Counted from the stretch's first letter, positions 27,136 to 39,650 are shown. The stretch is 64,000 nt of DNA from Spisula solida (GCA_947247005.1 OX365948.1:4092001-4156000); one strand, 5' to 3'. Translations and numbers: made by a program. The notes: generated by a model not told the origin, from the sequence alone.

Positions 27136-28985
27136 AATTATTATAATGTCATATCCTGGGCTGGTATTTATAAGCATCTTAGTGAAAAAAATTAAATAAT
27201 TTGACTTACTTGGAGAATGAGTCATGTTTCCTTAGTGATTATAGTAGCTCTCTACATAATGAGTAAATCTATGAATAATGTAAGCAATTAATAATATTGA
27301 TTGTAATCATAATAAGCTGATACACAAAAGAAAATTTTAAGATTTTAAGAAAATTCTTTTGTTTTCTACTGAGAGGCTAAATATAAATACCAGTCCAGAA
27401 TAGGTTTCTGATTCCATTTTAAAATTCCTTGGAATGAACTGCGAGGTAGCATAACCTGGCGATCTCCATGTCATTTCAGATCACAACATGTCATAACCTT
27501 CCATGAAAAATTGACAATAATGTTGATTTTCCTCTTCACTTGAAGTTGTGGAAGGGCAAGTTAGTTCTGGTTTAGTAATTCGCGACTGTATATAACTGAA
27601 ATTGTTGAGAAACAGTGTTAAACCAACCTAAACAGCTCCTGAAATTACAGAAAGAACAATACCAAGACATCACCATCAATATTATAGTAATGACATTATG
27701 TAGTGTCTTAAATTCAACATAACTAAAACCAATTTACAATATCGCGTTTTATTTCACATCAATTTCATACTGTGATACAGAAACATTATTGCATGCAATA
27801 CTGGCTTTTCCAGGAATGAAAATAGTTTGATTAAAATCAATTAACCATTATTATCAGTTTACCAAGCAGGCGGTCAAATTTATCTTGCTGAATTTCGTAT
27901 AATACATTTACATTACAATGAATCTGTTTTATTTTATATGCTTGTTAAAAGCTAAAACGTATAATTAAAACTAACATCACATTATTACAATATCACCACT
28001 TACGATAGTCAAAGAACGGCACACTACCATGTTTTACATTCTACCATCTTATCTTTGAAACTCTACATATGTAGAAGAACTATACGAGAATTTCCAAAAA
28101 CGGTTTTAATGGGTTTGTTTAATTGAAATATTTCTTTGTTTACATTTAATGTTAAGACGTGCTAGATTTGAATACTTAACATGTTTTTTGTCATTGCAGT
28201 ACAATAATCTAAAGCTTCCAGGTAAAATACAACATTTATTCTAATCGCAACATGACTGCAATTTTCAATGCCATGGACAGAGAGATTGAGTCCTCAAAAA
28301 TTGGTGTACTGTATAAATGTGTGTATTGGGTACACCGGTGACTCATATGGTAATAGAGAGCAATTTTCTAAACACAACATCTAATATTAGTAATTTCCAA
28401 TTCTAACATGACCCGACAATTTTGCCTATACAGATAAAGAACGAGAATAGCATGGTATAACGTCTGATATACCGATGGAAATAACGTCACGTCGTTCAGG
28501 TAATCCATTTATGATGTCATGCAGGTAAATAAGCAAAGTAAACAACATGTTTTCGCAAAATAACACTGGCTTAAGATATAATTGCCATTGAAATAAAGTT
28601 AGAATGGAAATAATGTATTCAAAAGCCGCAGTCTGCCTTTCGTTTAACAATAGTTTGTCGTTCTGACGCTTGTTATTAATCACTCAGGCCTATGGCTTTC
28701 GTGGTAAATTCCTAAGCGTCCGAACAGTTATTGTATAACAGCCAGTATACTACAGTTTTTCATAATCTTATTTCTTAAATAAAACAGTTATATAGTTTAC
28801 ACGTAATTTCTATATTATTCTGATATAAAGTAGACACATTGATGGAGAGAATTGAACAAATGTATCCTACTTTTGAGGGTCATTTTTTTAACTACATTTC
28901 TCAGATGTTGCTGATTTCCACTTTCGTAAACATTGTCATACTCGTCAGGCAACAACAAATTTGTTCATGATTTGTATAAAAATGT
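27136..28985. other. Intergenic, nothing recognised
   Basis: About 1.8 kb of AT-rich single-copy-looking DNA between repeats and the MAU2 3' end. An 85-codon minus-strand frame (28426-28683) has no recognised similarity. The MAU2 3' UTR must occupy the right end. Confidence 0.5.
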
Positions 28986-28991
28986 TTTAAT
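28986..28991 (-). terminator. Possible variant poly(A) signal of MAU2
   Basis: The minus strand reads ATTAAA about 20 nt after the MAU2 stop codon. This is a common variant hexamer, but the 3' UTR would be very short; a more distal signal is equally possible. Confidence 0.25.
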
Positions 28992-29010
28992 ACAAAAACT
29001 AACATTGGAT

Positions 29011-32000
29011 TTAAATAATGGCATTTGATGCTGATGAGTTTAAATGAAATGGACAAGGACCTTCAGTCCACTGAATCAAGCCATGTTCAGATAGCTGAGA
29101 TGACTGGAAGTGATCTTTAAGCAGAGATTGAGAAAAGCTTGTATGTAAGCCACACCCTTCCTCTTCATTAGCTTTATCTCCAGATAAACGATACAGATCT
29201 TTCAGCAACGACGACGCCCACAGTTGTACATGAACATCGGGTATCTTGCCAGCAAGCTGCATGGCAGGTGTCACCATATTTAGAGATTCGCTACTGTTGC
29301 CTAGCGACAGGAAGATATGTCCCAGCAGTACAAGTGAACACGATGTCAGCCTATTAAGGTCTTCCGCATTTGCCATTTTTAGAGTCTCACGTAAGAACCT
29401 CTTGGCTTCATTGTAACGAGCCTGGAAGAATGTTTGCAGTCCTTGCACGTAGTAAGCAGATGCTTTCAAACTGTGTGAATTGGAATGTTCCATTTTCTCA
29501 GGATCGATTTTATCAAGCAAGCCCATAAAGTCCTGTTGTCTCCCCATACGTAGATAAACAATGGCAAGATTCATGTTGACAAATGAGGACAGATCATCAC
29601 TCTCTGATTGTTTCAATGCTGTCAGAAACTGAGCCTCTGCGGCTTCCATACAGTTCATGGACATAGCATACAGACCTAGCAGTATATGTATCTGAGATCC
29701 GTGAGTAGTGAACAACCTCGGCTGAGCTTGGCATACATGGCATGCTTGAAATATTTCTTGAATAGCTGTGGTTTTGTTACCCATAATTAACCTGCACATG
29801 ACGATATGCTCCAGTAACATAATTTGAAATGAAGACAGTAACGGGTGAGCGTCAAGCATCTTCAGCTTTTCTATCTGCATCAATGCCTTATCTGTATATT
29901 TCTGTGCCTTGTCCATATATCCAGCCTGCATGGAGTGCATCACGGTAACTAGGTATACCAATACACACATATGCTCTTTGGGTAACCACTGAAACATGTC
30001 CATCTGACTAACACCGACTGGTTCCTCGTCTGTATGTAGCTGTGTTATGGTCTGTATACTCTGTTGTAGTTGTTTTAACGATGGTTTCACACTTTTCACC
30101 TGTCCAGCAGTGAGATAGTGACATACTTGTAGTACCAGGAAGAATACCTTGGATGATTCCTTCTGTACAGCTGGACCAGTCCATTGTTCTATCATAGCAC
30201 CTGAATATCAGAGAACATGTGTTATTTTGTCGATCAACATAATTAGATGTACAAGAAACATTGGTTTTGGGATTCAAAATTGGGATACAGCCTCAAATGG
30301 AAATTAACACAAAGATATGTGACAATATTGGAGCTGATAATTAGCTCAGATTAATAAAAGCTCCACGAGTCGCATGTGTCGCCTGACGACATGCACATTT
30401 GCCATGGAAAACTATCCAGTATTAGGCTCAGATCCAACTCACAAGAGTTCTCTAGACATCTGAACTAAAAACGACAAAGTGATGCTCTGGACAAAAAAAT
30501 GTCGTGATAAAATCAATCAAAAGGGAATCATTCAAACACTACACAAGCTAGAGTTATGATTCTTGCGAACTGCACTTCATGTCACAGCAAGAAACATGCA
30601 TACCAATTTTGGTGTCATTCATACTTATGGAGACAAAGTTATGCCTAGGGGATAAGAAATGCTTATAAAATCAATCAAAGGGAAATAATTCAAAAATGGC
30701 ACAAGGTAGAGTTACTGTTCTTGTGTACTGCACTTGGACTTTTAGTAAGAAACATGCATACCAAGTTTGAAGTCATTCAACCTAATGGTGACAAAGTTAT
30801 ACTCTGGACAAGAAATGCTCTAATAAAATCAATCAAAGGGAGATAATTAAAAAATGATGCATGGTAGAGTTATGGTTCTTGTGCACTGCACTTCTGCTTA
30901 TTGCAAGAAACATACATACCAAATCTTGAGTCATTTGAACTTAAGGTGACAAAGTTATGCTCCGGACAAGCAATTTGTGACGCCACCGCAGCTGACGCCA
31001 AAGTAATACCTATATGTCACCTTTTCAGGCGACACAAAAATCACATGAATACTTCAGGAGATCTGGGGGCCAGGACTGTTTTCAGCAAAAACAACCCATG
31101 AGGCACCACTTCACATTTCTTAAAACTTTAATTACCATAACAGAATTATGACACATAAAACTTGTTGATGTACTCATCAAATTCAGCAATTTATTAAATG
31201 TTTTATTCCCAACACCTGATTACAAATTTATTAACGATATTTACCCATACCGAAGAATACACAGAACTATTTCCTGTATCCTAGTTCTAAGCTTATTCAA
31301 GTTGTTAAGCACTTCATATTATTACTAGAACCAAAAACATTACTCAATATTGCCAGTCAATTTACCATCTGTTGATTTAGCAATGTAAACATTTCAACAT
31401 AAAACAAGCCCATTCTAAGACTAACGCCATGTGTGATCATAATAAATGGTAGTACTATATACATCTGTCTACATATTATATGTGATCACACCATCAAGTT
31501 GACACATTTACAATACAGTAGTATCAACAAGTTTCAATCAAACCATGGTTTTGAGAAAGCATAATCAACAACATTGTACAACATTACATTGTATTTACTT
31601 AGAACTAGAATTGTTCAGGAAAATTCAACCCATGAGAATCTTATATATATAGCATTTAACAGTCTAAAGAATTCAGCACCAACGTGTGGTTGACATGACA
31701 ACTGGTGGTTTTTTTTTTACTGTACATGGAAGTAATTTATGCAGGAACAATCTGTGAATTTGGAATTTGAAACTATGTGTCCAAATCTTATCACCAAAAG
31801 TGAATCATTTCCTTTATCACATAACCTGCGGTCCAGGAGTGCCGTAAAGCCGTGCCGTAAGTATCGTTCGGCACCCCCAGACTGGGCAATAAATATTTAA
31901 ATTAGCTTGACATGACGTTAGCCAATCCATGCATTGATCCGTCAATGACGTCAGGATAATATCAACGTCGCCATGACGTCGCACTCATTGTACCGCTGAA

Positions 32001-35000
32001 TTTTGGCTGAAACATATGCAGTGTACCTCATCCTTTTGAACAATAATGAGCGTTTTCTAAGGTTATGTGATAAATAGAATCTTATATTCGTGCTCATTAT
32101 ATACGTGTTTTATTAAACTCGTCGCCAAAAACAATATGACACTCGGCTTCATATCATTTTGTCCACTCGTTTAATAAAACTCGTATGTAATGAGCACTCA
32201 TGCAAGATCCTCTATTTATAGCATATGTTAAATTCCTGTAAAATTTACTTGTCCAAAATAATAATCATTCTTCCCAGACAACCGGGCTAGTGCTTATTTT
32301 GCAGATTGCAGGAATTATGTATAGAATAATTATCTATAAAGGAGGAACTATTCATTTTTACTCAGACAATTTGAAGATGTAGTTCCAGGACTTTTTTAAA
32401 TTTTTCCTTCTATAGCAGGGGCCATTTACAAAGGTCTTCCCCTCAGGAATTTTTATTAAAATCAAGCAGTTTTCCTCTAAAATTTAAATCCAATTTTCAT
32501 AAAGCTTTTCTTGAGTTATTTTCCTCCAAATTCTATTGATGAAAAAGCCACGAGTTCCAAATCACAAATTCTCAGATTACAACAGCAGGGATCATTTGAG
32601 AAAATGTCAATGATGTCTACAGTAGCACTGAAGTGTAATGTGAGTTGCTCAGATCTTACAAAACAGCATCCTTTTATAAAACACCAGGGGTTCCACTTGC
32701 TTCCAAATCTGAAGGGTCATTTTGATACTTGTGACTGAATTTTACCATTTTATAGACAAAATACCGGTACCCATGACTGAGAAAATGACCTTCAAATGAA
32801 ACGAAAATCTTGAGGGTCAAAATGTGGCCTTTTGGAAATCCCCTACTCCAGAGTCCAATGGAACCCCTGAACACTCGGTTACACTTACCTGCTCTAGACA
32901 AAGTCTCGTTTACTTGTATAGCATCTTTGTTGATGAGTAACAACATTCCTTTACTCAGTAGAAACAACAATGTTGTGTACTGTGATGATGCTGAGGCTGC
33001 GTAGTCGGCACCAGAACCCAACAAGTGACATGCCTCGTTAAACTCTTTGTTGGCAGCGTGAATCTGAGAAAGTTGGAATAGTAGACGACAATGCCAAAAG
33101 GGAGCTTGCTGGGACATGTCCTTGGCCTTGTACAATAACGGCTTGGCTAACTGACTCTGACCCTGAAACAAATAGTAAGTTGACATTATAATATATTAAA
33201 GGGCGCAGGATAGGGGTCAACTAGCTTCTGAATTTCAAGTCATTTTCATACTTCTACTATTTTATAGGCAAAATACATGTACTCACAATTTTAAGAAAAA
33301 TCTTGAGGGTCAAAATGTCGCTTTTAGGAAATTTCAAGGGTTAAAATACCCATACTCAAATGTAACCTAGTCCTACACTTGACACACTACAGCTTCTATA
33401 GTACAGCTGCAGCTCTCATTTCAAAATACAGTCCTAACAGTCATATATGTCACTTTGTGACCCTCAGCGCATCCTTGAGAATAAAGGTCAGATGTAGCAG
33501 GGGAGTCTCTGAATATAGACCCCAAATAGATAGACGATCAGACCAAACCTCCTAGATGGACAAATATAATAATCAAGAAGGCAAAAAATAAAATATTGTT
33601 TATTTCCCCAATGGCCATCTCGACCCTGGCCAATTACAATTGAGTACCGGTAGGTAAACTAAAGTATATTGTTTTAACTACTTTCTATTGTCAGTAATTT
33701 TTGTTTTCATACTCTCATACCAAACTTTTTTTAAAAAATGAAAAAAATTTTAGACTGAGAGGGTCAAAAAAATTGAGTAGAGAATTTTTTCCTAAGGTAG
33801 GTAGGGAAGTTGCAGTGGGTAAACAAACAATAGGGTTTAGTATTTCATGCTCTGCTTTTTCTGATAAGTGCTGCCTCCCCAGACTGATTATTTTTATCTT
33901 TTTCTTTACTTCTAAGCCTCCGTGATTATCAGTATAGCACCATACCTCCAATCTGACACCGGTTTCCAAACCAATTTCGCATCCAAAAGCGCTTTTTTTG
34001 CAATCTGCAAGAACTTTTGGTCTTATTACTATTAGCCAGGGCCTATAATAAAATATTGTTTATTTCCCCTTCCACTACCTACCCGGACAAAAATGGTCCT
34101 ACCCAAAATATTTTATGGGGATGAAAATGTTATTTTTGGTATATTTGGGCTTGTTTCTTGCTAGAAAATTTGGTACCCATTTTTAATTTAAGTGTAACAG
34201 ATCCGGTTTCTGGTCCGGTATAAGTATTACGGGTTTGTATCCACTCGGTCTGATCTGAGTGGTTACATACGTAGCAATAATTTCAATAATATATCAGTGG
34301 TGTGTAGAGTATTGTGGTGGTCTCTAATGTGTATCGTATAGTGGTAGTACAACAACCTCAATATTGAATAAATGCCTAACTACAAAATAACACAACACCA
34401 AGTTACATAAACAGTATTTAATTTAGTTATCAAAGTATATTATTTAGCACAATTACATTTAATTTATCCCAGCATATATACAATACAGTTTACAACCTCA
34501 TTTATGTGAACATTAAATATTGAATGTAGATTTAAGTTAGAATGCAAAAACCCTTTAGTTAAAGGAAATGTCCGAAGCAATATGCTTCGATGACAACAGA
34601 CTCAATTTGGAAGGGTAGTGAGAAACTCACAACAAAAGGTTAGATACCTAAGTATCTTGATAGATAGCCAAAGCCTGAGCTTTATTGGCAGCGATGACTA
34701 GGCAGTCAGCCGACCTTTGCAATGATACTAGGCTAATGTTGGCCTTATAATATACCCAAAATATGAGCTGACAAATCACTACAGCCTATGAAAACACAAG
34801 TACAATGATTAGGAATGCTTCAATGATTTGTCAACCTACCCAAGTAAAGTGCAGTATACAAGAACAAAGGTTTAACACTGATTTAAACCTGATAGCTTAA
34901 ATCAGTCCTACTACATAAGATTGATTTTCGAGCGCTATACCGAAGCATTCTATTGCACAAGAAAGCGCTCGGTAGCACTCGCCTATAGATCAAAGTCTTG

Positions 35001-35863
35001 AGAAACGGTTTGCTATCGGCGAGCATTGCTCGCTCGTAGCATGTCATGGCATAGACGCAGGAAAGCAACGGGCTCCCGATTAGAATAGAAACTTAAATAA
35101 TAAATTTGGTTGAGCAGAATATCTAGAGCCTGTTGCCTCACCAAACCACTACAGAGGGCTCGGTAGACTAGTGCTATGCTAGGAAAGGGCTTGCTTAAAA
35201 AAAGCGCTAAATAGCGGAAAAAGTATAAGCTACCGGCGAGTGTTTGTGGATAGCAGACTGTTGCATAGCAAATTCGACTCTTTAAAAGTCTTTTTCGAGT
35301 GCTACCATTTGAAGTCGTCCAATGCACAAGAAATCGCTTGGAAGCGCTCCTCTAGCAGTGTTAAGAAATGGTATGCTATCAATGAGCACTGCTCACTTGT
35401 AGCGTGTCATTACATAGAAGTAGGAAAGCGCCCAATAAAAAGGCAATACTGAATAGCGCAATTTGGAAGAGGCTTGGCCTGGTTAGGCAACAGACTCCAG
35501 ATCAATTTGAATGCTTATGTATATATACGGAAGAAGACATACCTGTTTTTCATACATAGACGCCAAATTACTTGCAGCTTCAAACTTGACGTCATCATGG
35601 TGTGAAAGACTGTTAGATATTGACCAAGCATTCTCCAGATGTTGTCTGGCCAAATCTGTGTTTTTGGTGTGAGACAATAGAATGTTGCCTAACTGTAGAC
35701 GCGTTCTTGCTGCAATTGCAGGCGGTGGGTTCAAATTGAAGACAGCTTTCAAACAATGGATACAATGTCGAATATTGGACACCGATCTGTAACTTTCAGC
35801 TAGTCCCAATAAAGCAGCATAGCAATTTTGGTCAAATTCCCGGTTTTGCTTTTCGGCGGCCAT
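29011..35863 (-). CDS. MAU2: MAU2 / SCC4 cohesin-loading complex subunit, three coding exons
   Basis: TPR-type partner of NIPBL/SCC2; the pair loads cohesin onto chromatin. Coding exons: 35863-35543 (residues 1-107), 33162-32889 (108-198) and 30200-29011 (199-594), GT/AG borders, no lesions. Recognisable blocks: CYAALLGLAESYR and IRHCIHCLKAVF near the N-terminus, APFWHCRLLFQLSQIH and FLLSKGMLLL in exon 2, VFFLVLQVCHYLTAGQVKSV, WLPKEHMCVLVYLVTVMHSM QAGY, LLEHIVMCRL, YNEAKRFLRETLKMANAEDL and MQLAGKIPDVHVQLWASSLL in exon 3. Length is close to human MAU2 (about 613). Exon 3 alone encodes two thirds of the protein without an intron. Convergent with RNASEH1; a divergent splice donor lies 107 bp upstream of its ATG. 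Introns of about 2.4 and 2.7 kb carry repeats. Confidence 0.96.
30360..31100. repeat. Dispersed element with four ~130-bp tandem units (MAU2 intron 2)
   Basis: Units recur with GACAAAGTTATGC, AAATCAATCAAAGGGA, GTAGAGTTATGGTTCTTGTG and GCAAGAAACATGCATACCAA. The ends carry inverted motifs GTGTCGCCTGA (30378) and TCAGGCGACAC (31027). Same architecture as the other tandem-core families. No coding potential. Confidence 0.75.
32061..32230. repeat. Foldback repeat, ~60-bp arms
   Basis: The left arm (TAAATAGAATCTTATATTCG TGCTCATTATATACG..., to 32122) pairs with the right arm (32165-32230: ACTCGTTTAATAAAACTCGT ATGTAATGAGCACTC...) across a loop of about 40 nt. Fits a foldback MITE in MAU2 intron 2. 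Confidence 0.65.
32690..32850. repeat. Direct repeat downstream of MAU2 exon 2 (pair member 1)
   Basis: Shares ATTTTATAG(A/G)CAAAATAC, AAAATCTTGAGGGTCAAAAT and TTTTGGAAAT/TTTTAGGAAAT with 33222-33345 in the same orientation. The two copies bracket exon 2 (32889-33162). Contains GGGTCA-type motifs. Confidence 0.6.
33222..33345. repeat. Direct repeat upstream of MAU2 exon 2 (pair member 2)
   Basis: Second copy of the block described at 32690-32850. Identity is patchy, but AAAATCTTGAGGGTCAAAAT is exact. Lies in MAU2 intron 1, 60 bp from the exon. Confidence 0.6.
33580..34880. other. MAU2 intron 1, central part
   Basis: AATAAAATATTGTTTATTTC CCC occurs at about 33588 and 34048 in the same orientation, bracketing DNA with ACCTACC/AGGTAGG motifs, so this is probably a decayed transposon. 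The frames at 33701-33969 are shadows of low-complexity sequence. A degenerate Zn-rich or transposase motif was not seen. Confidence 0.35.
34922..35435. repeat. Two diverged direct repeats (~145 bp) rich in AGCGCT/GAGCACTGCTC motifs
   Basis: Copy A (34927-35072) and copy B (35292-35435) share TTTCGAG(C/T)GCTA, TGCACAAGAAA(G/T)CGCT, GGT(T/A)TGCTATC and GAGCA(T/C)TGCTC, TAGC(A/G)TGTCAT and TAGGAAAGC or CAGGAAAGC. An inverted-looking part (35150-35225) lies between. In MAU2 intron 1; family unknown. Confidence 0.6.
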
Positions 35864-35894
35864 TTTATGCGAAATTTTCGAGTGCTTCGGTTTC

Positions 35895-35970
35895 TTCCTT
35901 GACTGGTTTACAAGCCTAAAATTGCAAGTTGTCTCCCTTGGTCCACTCCAACTTCAACTTTATTGACAAG
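35895..35970 (+). other. Candidate 5' exon divergent from MAU2
   Basis: GACAAG/GTAAGTAAAT at 35970/35971 is a consensus splice donor on the plus strand, 107 bp upstream of the MAU2 ATG. No ATG-led frame precedes it, so it would be a 5' UTR exon of a divergent gene or lncRNA. No matching downstream coding exon was recognised in the remaining 28 kb. Confidence 0.3.
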
Positions 35971-36559
35971 GTAAGTAAATTACAGTGTAATTAATTTTAT
36001 CCTTGTTGGTTTTTATGTCACTGTGTTAGTATTTGACCGACTTCCTTGAAACCTTTTACATAATTAATGTGTTTTGCCACTGGTGTAGGCCTAATGTTAA
36101 CTGAAGTAAAAAATAAAAGAACAGGTAATAATCTGATTAAAGTACACATGTATGCACTAAATTACTTGTGATAGTCCTTATGACAAGGTACAGTATATAT
36201 AATGCACCGAATAATTTAAGCCACAGCCTCCAACCATGGCAGGGATATTTACTTTTGCTTTTTAAAACACTGGTAAAATTCCCCCATGGATACATGTAGA
36301 TGGTAAAACCAGCGCAAATTGCCTCTTCAGTCTTCTCTAGCTGCCCTGTACCTCGCAGGTATATTTACGGCTATATTTCCCCGCTATTTTGGTGGGAAAT
36401 AAAAGCCCCACACTCGCACGGCAGTGGTGGGACATAGATCGGAAAGGTTGATTGTGAAGTTTTTACACCATATAACATTTACTATACTATTAGTATTGAC
36501 CCCTCATTCTTGATGGTATTGGTCACCACACATGTATGAGAGACAGAAATTGCCATTGG

Positions 36560-36660
36560 TTTAACCATGCAGTGATCTGGTTAGAGTGTCTGCTGCACCC
36601 AGGAGGTCCATGAAGGTTCAATCCATGGATGCCTCCTAGGGATTTTATCCCCTTGCTAGA
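36560..36660 (+). repeat. tRNA-derived SINE head
   Basis: GTGATCTGGTTAGAGTGTCT (A-box-like) and GAAGGTTCAATCCATGG (B-box-like), followed by a body ATGCCTCCTAGGGATTTTAT CCCC. The stems are too imperfect for a working tRNA. Confidence 0.5.
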
Positions 36661-36914
36661 TTACTATACTTATTGTAGATCTAATTTTACAATTATATTC
36701 ACCCCTGCTTAATTAGGAATATATTGTGGTATTGCGGGGTTAAGATGATGATGTATAATATAAGTTTATTCATTGTCAGCTCATCAGGCCTGCATTAAAA
36801 AAATTGGATAGCCTTGTCTAGGCAAAACTTTAAAAAAATGCAATTTTCTCAATTGTTATGAATGAATTAGCAAAATATATTTAACTGACGTGAATAATAT
36901 CGACAAGTACATTG

Positions 36915-37250
36915 CATACATGCCAGATCTCCTGCATCATGCGTGAGTCTCCTGCATTTGAGACTCTACTCCTGCATGATCAGAGGCCAATTTATCAAAT
37001 CTCATGCATTTCATGGACAAACTGGAATCCGACATTTTTTGTATTCATTATGAAAATGATGACAAATATTAGTTTAAATTGCTACATGAAGCATGCATGG
37101 TATTGTCATTAGATAAGTGAAAACAGCATATAAACTTCAATACTTTAAGTTTAAAGATTCAGCAAAGAAAATCTCCTGCATTTTAATGAAATCTCCTGCA
37201 TTTCCATCACCAATCTCATGCAAAGGGGTCTGCGAAACATGGCATGTATG
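36915..37250. mobile_element. 336-bp DNA element with ACATTG target duplication
   Basis: Termini CATACATGCCA / TGGCATGTATG form an 11-bp inverted repeat, flanked on both sides by ACATTG (36909-36914 and 37251-37256). The subterminal regions carry repeated (A/T)CTC(C/A)TGCAT motifs. No coding capacity beyond a chance frame. Confidence 0.65.
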
Positions 37251-37727
37251 ACATTGTATTTCAATCATTTTCGATAATAGCCACCTATAATACAATCAGG
37301 GCTAAGCATTAAAATCAAATTAATAATATAAAAATGCTGAAAAAACACGTCAGTAGAAGACTGAATTTAAAACCAGATCTATGTCTAAAAGTCGTTTTAT
37401 ACATGTTTATGGAAAATAAAAGCGTTCAAGTGAGCCAGATCGAGTCCATTTAATCTTAATCAAATTTGGGAAACAACAGGAGGTAGTACATTTTATGACA
37501 CAGTCATGCTTCCTGTTAATTGCTTTGTCACCAAGTATACCGACTCGCAATATACACCATCGTTATGAAAACGGTGTACACTGTTGTTGAGAACCATGAA
37601 CGCTTTGATTTTATCAAGATTGCCGGTAAATTGGACCTCAAAGCCGGTAAGCCTGTAATCACATCTGATTGCCGGTAATTACCGGCTCAATGCCTGAGAA
37701 ATGGCAGGCCTGGCTCATATCTGTATA

Positions 37728-38232
37728 TGGTCTGACATGTTTTCTGCAATCATCTGAGCAATGCAATGTCTGACAGGTTTGGGTTAGGGTGTGACAGGTT
37801 TTCAGCAATTACATGAGCAATGTGATGCCTGACAGGTTTAGGTTAGGGTATGACAGGTTTCCAGCAATTACCTGAGCAATGTGATGCCTGACAGGTTTGG
37901 GTTTGGGTCTGACAGGTTTCCAGCAATTACCTGAGCAATGTGATGCCTCACAGGTTTGGGTTAGGGTATGACAGATTTTCTGCAATTACATCTGAGCAAT
38001 ACGATGCCTGACAGGTTTGGGTTAGGGTGTGACAGGTTTCCAGCAATTACCTGAGCAATGTGATGCCTGACAGGTTTGGGTTAGGGTATGACAGATTTTC
38101 TGCAATTGCATCTGAGCAATGCGATGTCTGACAGGTTTGGGTTAGTATATGACAGGTTTTCAGCAATTATCTGAGCAATGCAATTTCTGACAGGTTTGGG
38201 TGTGACAGGTTTTCTGCAATTATCTGAGCAAT
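37728..38232 (+). repeat. Minisatellite, ~59-62 bp, about eight units
   Basis: Unit: GACAGGTTTGGGTTAGGGTA + TGACAGGTTTCCAGCAATTA + CCTGAGCAATGTGATGCCT, with variants TTTTCTGCAATTACATCTGAG. Most units contain one TTAGGG, but spaced at 60 bp and not as telomeric repeat. No open frame through it. Confidence 0.85.
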
Positions 38233-38499
38233 GCTAGTAATCTAAAAAGTCTATTGATAATCTACAATGTTTGCTGGTATTTCACAATTCTACATGCAGT
38301 GACACTGTGTTAAAATGTTAACCAACCCTATACTCCATATAATTAAACTTCATTACATTACCTATCCTGATAATTGATGGTGATTGACTCACCGAATGTA
38401 TTGACATGGGAATGGTAGCAGAAGTAGATCAATGCATCCAAATTTGAGCATTGCTTATGCTAGACTAGAAGGTTCTTATAACTATATGATGAGCCGATG

Positions 38500-38885
38500 A
38501 TTGATACATTCTCATGACAAAACTATCATCATAATTACTCCAGGTCATGTAGCACTTTTTATGCGCCGGCATCTACTGATGCAGGAGGTATATAGTGATT
38601 GTCCTGTCCATTCTTCAGTTCATCGGTCCGTCCCTTCCATTGAAAATGTAACCAAAATTTTCAAGTCCTTGAAGCTAAAATATTTTCGAAGTCCATCAAG
38701 GCATTGCTTTCAAACTTGGCATACTTGTTAACCATCACAGATACCTTAATTTGTTAATGGCATGTAACGCATCTATTCAACATTTCTACAGAATTATGGC
38801 CCCTGATTGACTTAGCTTGCTATTATGGACAAGGCTTCCACCAAGGCATAAGCGTTTACTGAGCACAGTCTTGTTTGCAAGTATT
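38500..38885. repeat. Probable dispersed repeat
   Basis: Carries TGCGCCGGCATCTACTGATG at the left and TTATGGACAAGGCTTCCACC AAGGCATAAGCG at the right, wording typical of bivalve dispersed repeats (GGCCCCTGATTGACTTAG). Only one copy is in the window, so this rests on style and not on self-similarity. Confidence 0.3.
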
Positions 38886-39449
38886 CAGTATAACTTTACA
38901 TGATTAATCAGACAATATTTAGCTACTCTTATTTCCAGTCTCACCTGTAACCAGGCAACCATCTATTGGAATCATTGACAGATAGATACATTATCTGTCT
39001 ACATTACACTGTTTATGCTAATGAAAGTTTTTGATAGTTTAGCATAAAACAAACCAACAAAATGTGAGCAAGTTGGCCATGGCAGGGATCATACACTTAA
39101 ATCTTTAATTACTTTGGATACAAGTGTTGCTAGGTAACATTCCCTATGATGTTTATCTGTAAATGTATGCACATACTTACACTTGGTCCTCTTACCTAGC
39201 CAGACAAGAATTTTAATATATCCACTTGTTGTGTCTATCTGGTTCTTAATTAATTGCTGTGATAGCATATGAAAGGTATTTGGTGAAGGAAAGGGGGGGT
39301 CTGGTATCATAGTTATCACATAGGAAGGGTATATACAACCAGAAATCACCACTGTAGTCTGTCTATATGGCAGAAAATTGACCCATAATTACATGTAGTA
39401 AAGATATCTTAAAAGTTGGCAAAATAAATTATCTCATCAGTAGCCAATT

Positions 39450-39650
39450 CATCCCTTTGGCGCAACAAGGTTGTATCTCACATTTTTGTCAAAATGACTT
39501 TTTGCATAAAATGATTAAGGATCCATAAATACATATTGCTAATTAAATTTGAAATCTAAATTTAAATTCTAACCCCTTAAAAATGATAGTTGGCAAAAGG
39601 TTGTATCTCATATTGAGGTGATTTGTTTGGCGCAACAAGGTTGTATCTCA
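39450..39650 (+). repeat. Local repeat TTTGGCGCAACAAGGTTGTA
   Basis: TTTGGCGCAACAAGGTTGTA TCTCA occurs at about 39456 and 39628, with a partial third copy (AAAGGTTGTATCTCATATTG) at 39596. Simple local duplication in intergenic DNA. Confidence 0.5.

Noticed and set aside
37728..38232. Interstitial telomeric repeat
   Set aside because: TTAGGG occurs once per 60-bp unit and not in tandem.
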